Assembly: GCA_009746045.1 (NCBI GenBank)
Contig: RPFO01000080.1
Coordinates: 9,926,113-9,990,112, forward strand
Reading direction: 5' to 3'
Origin: Mesostigma viride
Lineage: Eukaryota > Streptophyta > Mesostigmatophyceae > Mesostigmatales > Mesostigmataceae
DNA: 64,000 nucleotides
Position 1 is the stretch's first letter; each line of letters begins with the position of its first letter. The notes below the pieces were generated by a model. It worked only from the letters and a program-made list of their open reading frames with translations. It did no database searches and was not told the DNA's origin. The position numbers and the translations under genes are program-made. Below are positions 13,901-25,900 of this stretch, one piece after another.

Positions 13901-16900
13901 TCGAGGGTGATGGGCTGTTTCGAGCATGTCATGGTAATGGCTGGCAGATTGCAAGGATGACAATCGTCCATGTTGATGGGCAGTGATGGGCTTCTTAAAC
14001 CACGCCATGATAAGCAATTTGAGTAGCAGAAAGTTTGATGTCATGGTGAGTGTCTATTGAGTGGGGCATATGATATGAAGCTAAGTAGCAGCTGGCTGGA
14101 GCTAAACCTAGTAAAAAGCGTGTGTTGGAGAATGTTCATGGGTTGTTCGCTCCTTTGTGCGGTAACCGTGTGCTGATAGGACCACCTCAACTTAGTGGAC
14201 GCCCTTATAGTAATCGACTGCAGCATGAGATCCGCAAAGTTTCCTGCCCCTGGCCTTGGTGTGTATTGGCAGGATTGGCTCATACGACCGATCTGATGTT
14301 GTGGTCTCTCACTTTAAGCGTTCCTCACTGCGTCTGACAATTTGCTCGGCGGACTTTCAGGTTGACCTCGAAGGCTGGGGAGACAACGTGGATCTCGGGG
14401 GCAAGGCCTTCTCCGTGATGAAGCTGCGATCGGGCAAGACGTACCGGGCTGGAGATGAGGTCGTGGTTATGGCCCGGCGAGGTAATGACCGACAGCCGCT
14501 CAAGACCCCGGCCACCCTGCTGGGCTTCCTAGTGGTGAATGATAGCGATGAGGATGCAGACGGTCGCCGGCCGCGCGCAACCGGGCTCAACACCTGTCGC
14601 ATCATGATTCGCCGGGAGCCGCGCGAGATCTTTGCGGAGGTTCGCCCAGGGGACACCTGGGAGGTCCGTCCTGCAAACATTTGCGAGGGCGAAGACGTGG
14701 AGAAGGAGAAGGAGGACTGGAGGAAGAGGGCGCCGCATCGGCTGCTCCTCAAGGCTGGAACGCAGCTGGAGCAACTTTACTGCCACAAGAGGACGGCACG
14801 GACGGTGGTGGCGGTGGTGGACGGAAACGGGAAGGAGATGTCCAAGTGGGAAGACAGTGCGCAGGTTGGTGGCCGCTACTCTCACACTGTTTGCTCATGC
14901 AGTTCACTCACGGATAGGCAAGTTGTTGGAATCACCTTAGGTCTTTGTGTGCGTGGCCTACTATCCGAGCTAATGTCAATGCTTGGGCGATGCAGGGATT
15001 GGTTACGCAGGCAGTAATTTGCCTTCCTGTAAGTTTAAATTTTCTCAGCTATTGATCAGGATGGGAAGCTAATGCAACCGACAATGTCTTTCTCATGAGA
15101 TGCTTTCAGATGAGGACACTCTATTTGAAGTGCGAAAACCAGGGCGCCATGGACTCGCAAACACATCACGTGCATGCATTTATCTCAGCTGTTTTCTGAA
15201 CCATTTTTGGCTTTGCAACCAACCACACATTGTAGCACCATACCTGCCTGGATTGACAAATCTCCCATCACTTGCCTGTTATATAAAATCTAGTTCTTGC
15301 CCGTGATCTAAAATCTAGTTCTGTAAGTGTTGCGTCGCGCTCTCTTGCATTCCCATTCTTGTATGGGTGACCCCCAGGAGCCACAAACGCTCAAGTCCAT
15401 CATCAGCGTTCGCCGCCGTGTATTCCTCGTCACGCCACGCCCTGCTAACACCCGCCACCGAGAGCGGGAAGAGAGAGAGCTGCCCGAGCTGATGATGGTT
15501 GTCAAGCCGGCCAACGGGGTGTATGACTTTGAGGGCTTCATCCCGCGCTTGCCGGGGGAATACGTGCTCAAGTTTGACCTGGAGCGCCCCGAGTTCGCCA
15601 CATGCCAGTCACTAAGCATCGATGTCACTGCAACTGGTGCGGAAAGTTTCCTTGGTAGTGCTTGCACTGACCTCACCTCACGTATTTGTTGACTATGCAG
15701 GAATAAGCGATGATGGGTTGTCAAGTGTAGAAACTTAGCTCTTTGATGTTCAACAGTGCCGGCATGTCATTTTGTGGGAACAAAGTCTGGTGGGTCCGTA
15801 GGCAAGAACTGTCAAGATTTGTTGAAGGTGTCTGCTGTTGCTTGTCTCATTCGTGGTAATGGGCGATTTTACTTCCGCAAATACTTTCTTGTCGTGCATT
15901 CATGCATTATTTACTCATGGGGGCTTTAAAAGTCTACCAGGCTTGTAGACACATCTATACTTTTGACAGGATGCCAAATGCGTGGTTTTAGCTTTCGGAA
16001 TGTTTTCTGCTCCTGATCACTACAAGTAGCAGGTGATGCTCCCGCAGAGACAGTAACAAATTCCCTTCCATTCTTATTTGCAACAAAACGTTTTATTGTT
16101 ATATTCATGATCTCTCGTCCTTCCGTGCTCCACTCCATGCTGGCAGTTGGTGAGGCCAAGGACTTTGACGTGAGCTTCCATCTCAAGCCAGGGCAGGACA
16201 ACCGCCTGGAGGCCTACCTGGGTAACCCCATCCAGTGCACCGCCACTTTCTACGACAAGGAGGGCACGAATGGCCACAGGAACCAGGTGGCGTCGCTTGA
16301 CGCTGCGTTGCAGGTCCTTGGGGTGTTCTGTCAGCCGCCCCTTAAGGCCAGAGTGCTTGATGGCAGATACGCACCCGACTTTGATAAGGAGACCAGGCAG
16401 CTGTGGTTTTCTTTTGTGCTGACCCGGCTGGAGGGTTCTGACAGAGCCGTCCTTAAACTGCCGATGGCGGCGCAGGTGGAAGTCAAGAGCTTCCCGTTGG
16501 GCGAGAAAAAGATCGTGAACCTGACGGTGCTGCCAGGTGAGGCTTGTCGTCTCGGCACATCCTACTTGTGTCTTGGGGTCTTAATCAGATTTATAGTTTT
16601 GGCAGGCGAGGTTGTCAAGGTGGAATTAGACAGTCCCTCCTAACTAAGATAGTACTAGGGACTCCTAGGTATAGTGAACAGAGAATCAGGGCATGCAGAG
16701 ACTGGTTGTACTTTTGAGGCTGTAGAATTAGATTGTGCTTTCGGGGACAAGGTGCAGTCAAGGAGGATTCGGGCCGAGGCTGGTTGTCAAGGGAGCTGTC
16801 ATGCATTTCTGTGGGTGTTCCGCGGCTGATTGCGAGCAGCATGGCTCTATTATTTCTCTGTTGCCTACTGGCCATGATGCCCTCAGCACGTTCATGTCCA

Positions 16901-19900
16901 GGTGAAATAATGTGCAGCTACGCATCCATGATGTTCGTGCATACCTACACCATGACCTCAGCACACCTGCGTGATGACCTCAGCACACCTGCGTGATGAC
17001 CTCAGCACCTTCATGACCACAGCACCTGACCCTATCTGTGCATGTGTGCACAGCACATAGTTTTCTCATCAAACGTCTATCAGTCCACGCATGCTGTCTC
17101 CTTGCTTACTCATCTGTTTACATGCCATGCAACGACTTGGCCACTCTGGGCTGCTCTATGTGCCTAGTAAGCGGGTTTCGTGGTCATGCACAGGAGGCAG
17201 AGAATAGTCACCGTGTGCTCTCCATCCTTGGACTTTGGTGCTCACATAAGTATACATCTTGTAGGGGATATGGACAAGTGCGTCTCCCTACGAGTGTCTG
17301 CCTACTTGCATGGGCTCAAGTAATTAATTTATTACTTGCATGGGCTCAAGTAATTAATTTATTACTTGCGTGGGCTCGATTAGTAGTACTACTAGTTAAC
17401 TGGCTAGTTGGTGGATGAAACCCTAAACACTAAACACTAAACCCTAAAACAGTAGTACTACTAGTTAACTGGCTAGTTGGTGGATGGAACCCTAAACCCC
17501 AAACCCTAAACCCTAAAACAGTAGTACTACTAGTTAACTGGCTAGCTGGTGGATTGTACCCGCAGGTTCCCCGGTGAAGCTCCGTTGCCTGATAAGGTTA
17601 GGTGTTGCCTAATAAGGGCGGGGTGCGGTATGAGTTACTTGCTGGCCATTGCACGTGCAGGTTTCCCGGTGGAGCTAATAAGTGGTGTTGCCTAATAAGG
17701 TTAGGTGTTGCCTAATAAGGTTAGGTGTTGCCTAATAAGGTTAGGTGTTGCCTAATAAATGCGGGGTGCGGTATGAATTACTTGCTGGCAACTGCACGTG
17801 CAGGTTTCCCGGTGGAGATCCATTGCCCCACCTTCGAGGCGGGGAACTATGCCCTGGAGAACCACAAACCCGTCAAGGACATCCGAGTGGAGTACCTCGA
17901 TGAGACCGGCAGCGACACCCTGCACTTCCCCCCCTTGACCACCCTGACCGCGACCATCACGCGGCAAACCGGCGGGCACATGGAGGAGGATGAGAGGCCA
18001 GCTGACGGTGCACCCCTGCTTAAAAAGACATGGGAGGTGACGGATGCAAAGGGTCAAGTCGTGAACGCGGAGCTTTGCGAGTTGAAACCAGATGTAAAGT
18101 TTGACGATGACCTCGAAGCCCTGGTCAATGGGGTGGAAGCGGAGCTGGAGATTAAGCTCCGCCTGGGCCCAGTTGATCCCTCTGGCACAACCTCCACATC
18201 TGCAGCAGCTTCTGGCAATGGGCATGCTTCTGCTGCGGACCGCACAGTTCTGCCGCCCAAGGAGGTGACCGCGGTCTATCCGATTCGCATCATGCCGCGC
18301 CAGGCGCCGACGACGCTTCATTTGTACTTTGACGGGAAGCCCGTGGATGCGATTGACGAGGCGGGGGTGGTCCAGCTGTCCAGGGACGTCGGGGAGACCC
18401 TGGAGGGGTACGAGCTGAGGGTTTTCTCCGAGGGGGGCAAGGAGGGGTCGACGGCGGAACTCACTCTGGAGGTGGATGGGAAGAAAGTCACCGGAGAGGA
18501 CTTGGAACGGTTCCAGCGCTCGGGTGGGCTGCCTAAGGTCCACCTGCAGGGCAAGCCTGGCAGTGTGGGCATCTGTTACGTCGCCAAGGACGCGGACGGG
18601 TGGCAGCTGCAGCCACTGGCGGTGAATGTCACGATTCGGGCAGGTGAGAGCAGCAGATGCCGCCGCGTTATCGGCTGTGTGGGATGCCTCAGCACAGAAG
18701 TAGAAGTAGAACCATGCCTTTTCTGTGTTTAGGGGCATTTCTGTGGTTAGGGGGGCGAATGCCTGCATGGCATTGCACGGGGTTTAAAAATTAAAAATCT
18801 GAGAATTAATTACAGCACGTACCAATCAAATCTTAAACACGTAAAGCCCAAGGCACAAGCAAGCGATAAGAGTAAGCAGAAGGGTGTTCTGAGCTGGTAA
18901 CGAATCGCAGCAGGACGAATGGGGGTGCAGCAGAGAGGCTTCTATACTGGTCTTGGGTCTTGCCTCTTTTTGGTGCGGCAGGGATTTTGTGCAATGCTGG
19001 CAGATTCATGTAGTGTAGCGGGAATCAGCTTTTGCGTTTTAGGGCAAGAGCCAGGAGTGGGAGTGGGGGGGCAGGAGATGCCTCCCTATCTGGCAACACA
19101 GCAGAGTTGGAGGCACAGTAATCAGTACCCCACCAACAAACGGATATGCTCCCAGTACTGTACAAGCAGCTGTACCTTCTTTCGGAGGCCACAATTGGGG
19201 ATGCATCAAATTAAAATTCACGGAACTGCATGCTAACCTCGAGCCTGAAACCCTGAGCACCCAAAGAACAAACCCGCAGGAAAAGACCTTCTGATCATTG
19301 TTTGAAATAACTGGTAAACCCCAACATCTTCAGGGGCTGTCCAGATTTGTTTCGTTCGCCTTGGCCACTAGATTATCATAAGAAGTTGCCTAAATCAACA
19401 TTGCTGTTGACTAATACGTACAGACATAGTCGTACGTCGTTACTGAATTGACATACTATTGTGATGGAGCAACGATGCGCGCTCTCCTGGGAAACCCGTG
19501 CGCAGGCGAGCACACGAAATGGGGCCTCGATCTGCCTCTGCCCCCTCAGCACCGACGCAAGAGCGCAGGTGGCAGGGGCCCGGTGGCTCTCTGGAGCCTG
19601 GCAGGCGACAGCGACATCATCAAGCTTCCGCTCGGCGTGCCGCTGGCTGAGGCCCCTGGCATACGCATCGTGGCACTCGATCGGTACAACAACGAAGTGC
19701 GGGCTGCCAGTAACGCGTCCCCATGCCTCACTTTCCTCCGCGTTGACAGCCAGCAGCCGTCACAGCAGCAGCAGCAGCAGCGCGTGAGGTTTCTGGTCTC
19801 GGGGAATAACGAGGCCAGCGGGATGCATCCCATGGACGAGGAGGATGGGGTGGGGATGCCCCTGGTCACGCCACCGCCGGCAGGAACCACGCGAGAGCTA

Positions 19901-22900
19901 GACCGCTTGCCGCCTCGATACTTGCGGCGTTCGGTCGACGGTTGCCACTTCACGTTCAGCCCTGGCGTGTACCTGGTGGGGGATGCCGACGGGGAGAGGA
20001 GCGGCGACCGCCTCTACATCCATACCGTGCAGGAGGTACCGACCGATTCCTCTGATACCGGTAGCACGTACGCGTCGAGCCAAGGCCGAGCGCCCAGGGC
20101 TGACATGGATGGGCCTGTCGGATCCTACGCTGTTAAGTTCGCCCCGCCCAAGGCCAGCATGGGCAAGGTCACGCTTCGTGTTCAGAACCTCGACCGAGGT
20201 CAGTGCGTAATCAAATCCCGTGCCACCCTGCAGGGACTCGCAGCGGAGCTGCACCTGTCCGGCCTCCCTGGCGGACGCAGCGTAGTGGTCAGCAGCAGGG
20301 ACAGCGGGGAGGCGAGGGATGCTATAACTCTGGTGCTGGCATCTCGCACGCCGGGCCTGCAGCTGGTGGCACTGAGGCAGCCTGAAAGTGGCAGCAAGGG
20401 CGGTCCAGGGCGCGGCCATGGGCATGGTGCGGTGGGTGCAAGCTCCTCAACCGCCCCATCGCAAGACATGATCCAAGGGGAGGTGCTCCCAGGGGGGTGC
20501 GCCAGGTACAGCTTCCCCCCCCTTGGGCTCATCTGGGGTGGCCCGGTGGACGCGCGCGGCACCGTGGTACAGCTGGCGGTGACGGCGCAGAAGTCGGGGG
20601 GAGGCAACCAGCAGGCGCCCGTCGCGCTGGCAGTTGAGTGAGCCAGACAGAGCCCACCATGTTTTGTCTGTTGGTCCTCATGGTATATTGGTGGATGCTG
20701 GCGTGCTGCCTCTGTTCCCCCTCTCCTTGTTGCACCACACGATGTCTGGCATGGGCTATTGGAGCATGCATGCATGCCAAGTCCCACTGCAGTCAACCAG
20801 TTGGGCAAGCAGTTGCTTGTGGCTCTTCTGAATAATGCTGTCTTCCATGGAGTGCTCACTCCAAGTTTTGAGGTTTGGTTAAGGATCTCATGGCTGCGTG
20901 TTCTTGAGTAAACACCAACTTTAAGGCCAGTCTGAAAGTTGCTCTCTTCATTCTTCTGGGCTCCTTTAGTTTAGGACCATCCTCAGTGGCCACTGTCAGC
21001 CGCAACAGCGCTCGTGTGTGTGACCCGCCCTAACTAACTCAATATACCCAGCAACCTACCCCTTTGCTGTATTGCAACTTTGGGTTATATTGTTTTTGCC
21101 TCAGTGCACGTTTGCAAGATATTAATATACTGGTGTTTCGAGCTAATTGTTCACCGCATGCCTTCCTTCTTGATGCCACTTCAGCGTTGTCCCCTGCATC
21201 CTTGTTGCAAGCTGGGTCCTCAACCTTGTGCCGCTGACGGACTTTATCCTGCTGACGGACTTTATCATGAACTTTTACCTTGATTTGGATGTGGCTTTAG
21301 TTTGTCACGTCAATTCACTCCACTCTTGTATTTGCATGCATCCCTGGGCTACGACCACTGGAACTCTCCAGGAAGAGACTATTGACCTCAAGCTGGAGCC
21401 CGATCCCGACCTTGTCACGGGCATCGACGTCCTGACCGGCCCAAACAGCCCTCCAACATCAAACCTTCAGGTCATCGCCACAGACCCGCTGCCGAGTATC
21501 ATGGTAAGAATCCTATATCGCATCTTAGTGCAGATGAGATGTGTGGATATCCATAGTTTCAAGAATGAGCCTTGAGGTTATCACCGTATGGACCCCCTGC
21601 CTAGCATGATAGGAAGTAGCTGATTTGACTATGGCAAGCAGCTGATATTTGAAGGATCTCCACAGATCAGGCCAACACCGATCCTTGTAGTTAAACTGAT
21701 AGCGTACACCCAGGGCACACCCAACGGTTGTACAGTGGATATGGATTTTGGGAAAACACTAACCCAAACCCCTATGTCCTTAACCAGATCATATTGTTCT
21801 CAACCCAATGCATGTACAGTCGATATAGGGAACACAGTATAATGTCCTATACAGTACCTGACATTCTAAACCCAGGGGTTGTGCAGCCGATATGGATGGG
21901 GAAAACAGTGAGAGTGTAACCCGAACCCGATACAAGTTCGTGTCACCATCTTTGTGGGCTAGGATAGGAACGCTATGCCCGAGGGAAAGGCCGGGTGTTA
22001 GGTTGTTTGCCATAGAAGAAAGTAAAGGAATTGCTGCAAAAGAGAGTTACAGAAATACCAACATTTTCCAGTGCCAAATACCACAGGTGGCCATAAGAGA
22101 AATATAGGGTTGGAAAAATCTCTTTCTTCCTTTCTTCATGTCTCTCTCTTTCTCTCTATGTCTCTGTCCATATCTGTCCTCTCTGGACTTAATATATATT
22201 CTACTTATATGTATGTATTGGACTTATATACTACTAGATGTATCGTACTAATATATGTGTATTGGACTTATATATAATACTATATATATACATTGTATCT
22301 GTCCTTTCAGTCCATATCTGTCCTTTCTGGCGCGCGCGTGGTGCTTCTCCTCCGCCCCCTCCCAGGCTCCTGATTGAAATCAGCTACTGATCAGAATTCC
22401 TTTCTTACGATGCGTGCACGTTGGCAAAAATGTCCATAATCTATTCCGCCCTATATTCTATGTCTTACCATCTATTCTGTTCCTCTATACCAGCTGAGCC
22501 TCAGTTGCGAGGACGGAGGGACCAAGATCGCATCCGCGGAGCACAAGTTGCAGCTGAGCCTGGAGCTAAGGGCTCCGGTCGAGTCATGTCCGCCTGAGAA
22601 CGGAACCCCCAGGAAGCCTGGGGAAGCGCGTAGGAGCCTGGGACCCGCGCCAGGGACCCAGCAGGCAACGGCAGAGACCGAGGGGGCCTCCTCAGAGCGC
22701 TTGGTTTTCCGGTTCCAGGAGTCAAAGCCCTCCCTCTTGCGGAAAGTGGGCACCTACACGCTGACGGCCCGCTGGAAGGAGGCCAGCCAGGATGCCAGTC
22801 TGCAGCCCAGGGAGGTGGTCAAGGAGATCCCTGTCACGGTGCTCCCAGGTGAGTATAGGGACGTTGTGGGATTGTGCAGCCATGCTTTAGCCTCTATTAG

Positions 22901-25900
22901 GATTAGGGAAATTGGCCTAGGAAGTGTTCATTTGAACAAATCCCTGGCCATGAAGGACGTAAAATGTCGATATGTAAAATGTCTAGTTACATGAGGACAA
23001 CTATGTGGTACTTGACCATTAGGTTTTGCGCCTCGCTGCCTACAATGTGATCGAATAGCTTTCTCCAACAAGGGTGGCACCTGTCTTGCTACATAGACCA
23101 AACGACTCCTCTCCAAGTACAGTGTCTCGATAGAATGATCGGGTGCGCTGGTAGTTGAGAAAATATTGTGCGTTCCTAACTCTGCTGGTGGTGGTGGTGT
23201 ACTCACGAACAGTGCCGTGATTCCTTGCACACTTGGATCGCAGGATCTTACGAGACCCTGGTGGCGCCTGGCTGGATTGAAAACTTGCCTTACAACAACC
23301 TGGAGAGTCGTGTGCTGAGCAAGAATGTGACAATCATCGCGCAGGACAGGTGGGTGGCCGAGCAGTTTGTTTGGAATAGGCTCGCTGGGTGGATGTCCAG
23401 GTTGGGGCAGCTTGGCGACATTGTGGTGGTGGCGATGTGGTAGGTGCGGCGTAACTGCATGAAGCTCGCTCATAGAAGAAACATGCTCAAGAACATGCTT
23501 AATAGAACATGCTCATAACTATAACGTGCTATCTTGAGTACGGTCTTGCATCCTCAGCAGTCGGCGCGTGAAGTAAGTCTCTCTTTGATACCCCGATGTG
23601 CGGGGGCTGAGGTTGCAATGCGCATAACTACTTCACAAGGAGAATGGCTATCATCCATTACTTCTATTATGTGAACCCAGTAGTTTCTATAATTCAATCA
23701 GCTTCTGTTTGTATTGCAGCATGACTTCTTGCACGAACCTGTCTGCGCTGCTTCTGCTGTTTTCTCTACGCTCTCTACTTCACAGGTACAATAACGTCGA
23801 CACCAGCTTCCAGGCCACCCTTGCAGTCTCCCTCCACTGCAAGGACCACCTTCTTCCTGAACAGCTAGCCGCCCTTGACGGGAACCCACTGTGGACGTTC
23901 CAAGTCGTCAACGGCCAGGGCGAGCTTCCCCCTCTATCCTTACGACAGGGCAGGGGCACGGTCGACGCGGGCTATGAACTACGTGTTTCGCATGCTCCTG
24001 CAGCTGGCGTGTCTAGTGGCCACCCGCCCCCGCCTGGCTCCGTGCCGCCACTGCTGCGGCTGCCATTTGTCTTCCACAACATGGCGGGCCTGGATCGCCG
24101 CGTGGCCGAGTGCAAGCGTGAGCTGCAGGCCAAGCAGCAGGAGATGAGGCCGCTGGAGACCGAGCGGGATTCGGCAGAGAAGGTGGGTAACTGGGCTGTT
24201 GGAAGCATCGGGCATGATGAGGATGTTCACCTTAGCTTCTATTGCATTCATATGATAGACTCGACGCGCGACCTGGTGGCTGTAAGGAGTCTGGTAAGGG
24301 TACAATTAGCATCAGGCGCTGTCGATGGCATTTCGTCAGTAGGCGTTAAACAGTATTAGAATGATTTGTCTATGTTCGCCTTCTATGAATGCCTGCCGCA
24401 TGGAAACGGTGGGACTTGGCGGCCCTGCTGGGCTGAGCTGTACATCGGGCAGGCGATTCAAAAGTTTGTCTTGCTTTGCTTGACACCTGTGACAAACCAC
24501 GTTACAAGGGAAGAGCTTCTCATGGTATTGATACCGGGGAAAGAAGCATTTTCGGTATAGTCGAGCCATGCAGGAAACTTGGTGGGCGCTTTGTGCTTCT
24601 CCTCGGAATAGCCATTTCGGTCTCCTTGGAAACCGTGTAAGTAAATTTGTACGAAAGAAAGCGCTACAGGCTGGGACAGCAAACGTCAAGCGTTTGACAA
24701 GTCATAAATCAAGTAGGGAGAGCTTGTGGTCCAGTGTTTCCAGCCTTGTCTATAGGTCGGTGTCTTGTGGGAAACGGTTGGCATGCCAGCCGGTTGGCCA
24801 TTCTACTCAGGGTGTCCAACAGCAGGTATTTTACTTCAGCTAGGATTCACAGGGTGTCCAACAGCCTTGCTTTCCCCTCAGCCGTTGTGGCCAATTACAG
24901 TGTCCTGCGTGCTCCATCATTATGCCATCTAGACCTCCTCCATGGAAAGCAGAACCATACTAGCCTCTAGAGCTGACCTCCCACTATCTGTAATTTTTTA
25001 CAGGCATCCCCTTGTGCTGTAGCTTATGTCACTCAATCTTCGTATCCCTTCTGTGCTTGTACGCACTCCTGTTTTTGCTTTCCTCAGCCCACTTCACCTT
25101 GTGACCATCGCAGGGGCTGGACGACATCCTCTTTTTCTCTTACTAATGAGCATAGCAGTATATGGCTGTTTCCGCTGAAATACTTCCTCTTTTGCGTATG
25201 ACAGGCACTGCGGGACGCTGAGCTCGGCACGACACGAGCGAATCTTGAAGGAAGGGGACTTCTTTACTCTCACAGGATGCGCCAGGTCCTGCCACCCGTG
25301 CGACAAGATACTCCCATCTTTGTTCAGCTGGAGCAGGCGTTGGATTACCTTCACGGTTCTGGAGACCATACTCCTGACAGAATGCCTGCTCGTGGTCTCA
25401 TTCAAGAAACCAACGACCACCGCAGGGCAGCAGTGGATCAAGTTGACGCGAAAAGGCTTCAGCGAGGCATCGCGTTGGCTGGGCTAAACCCGACACAGAG
25501 AGCCTTGCTGCAGCGGTACCAGGAGCACCTGTACCCCCTGGTGGACCTCGGATGGGTGGAGGACGATAACTTGGCCAACATCATGGCACGGTAGGCCCGC
25601 TGCATGGGATAACCTCTTCCCCTATCACCTATAAACTATGTATGTAGGCACTCGGATGGGTGGAGGACGACAACTTGGCCAACATGATGGCGTGGTAGGC
25701 CCGCTGCATGGGATAACCTCTTCCCCTATCACCTATAAACTATGTATGCAGGCACTCTGATGGGTGGAGGACGACAACTTGGCCAACATCATGGCGTGGT
25801 AAGGCCTTCACACGCAAAGCTTGTTGTTACTTCACTGCGGAGACTGGAGATGGATAGGCGACGGTATATCTCTTATTGTGGCGGTACGGTATACCTTTGC

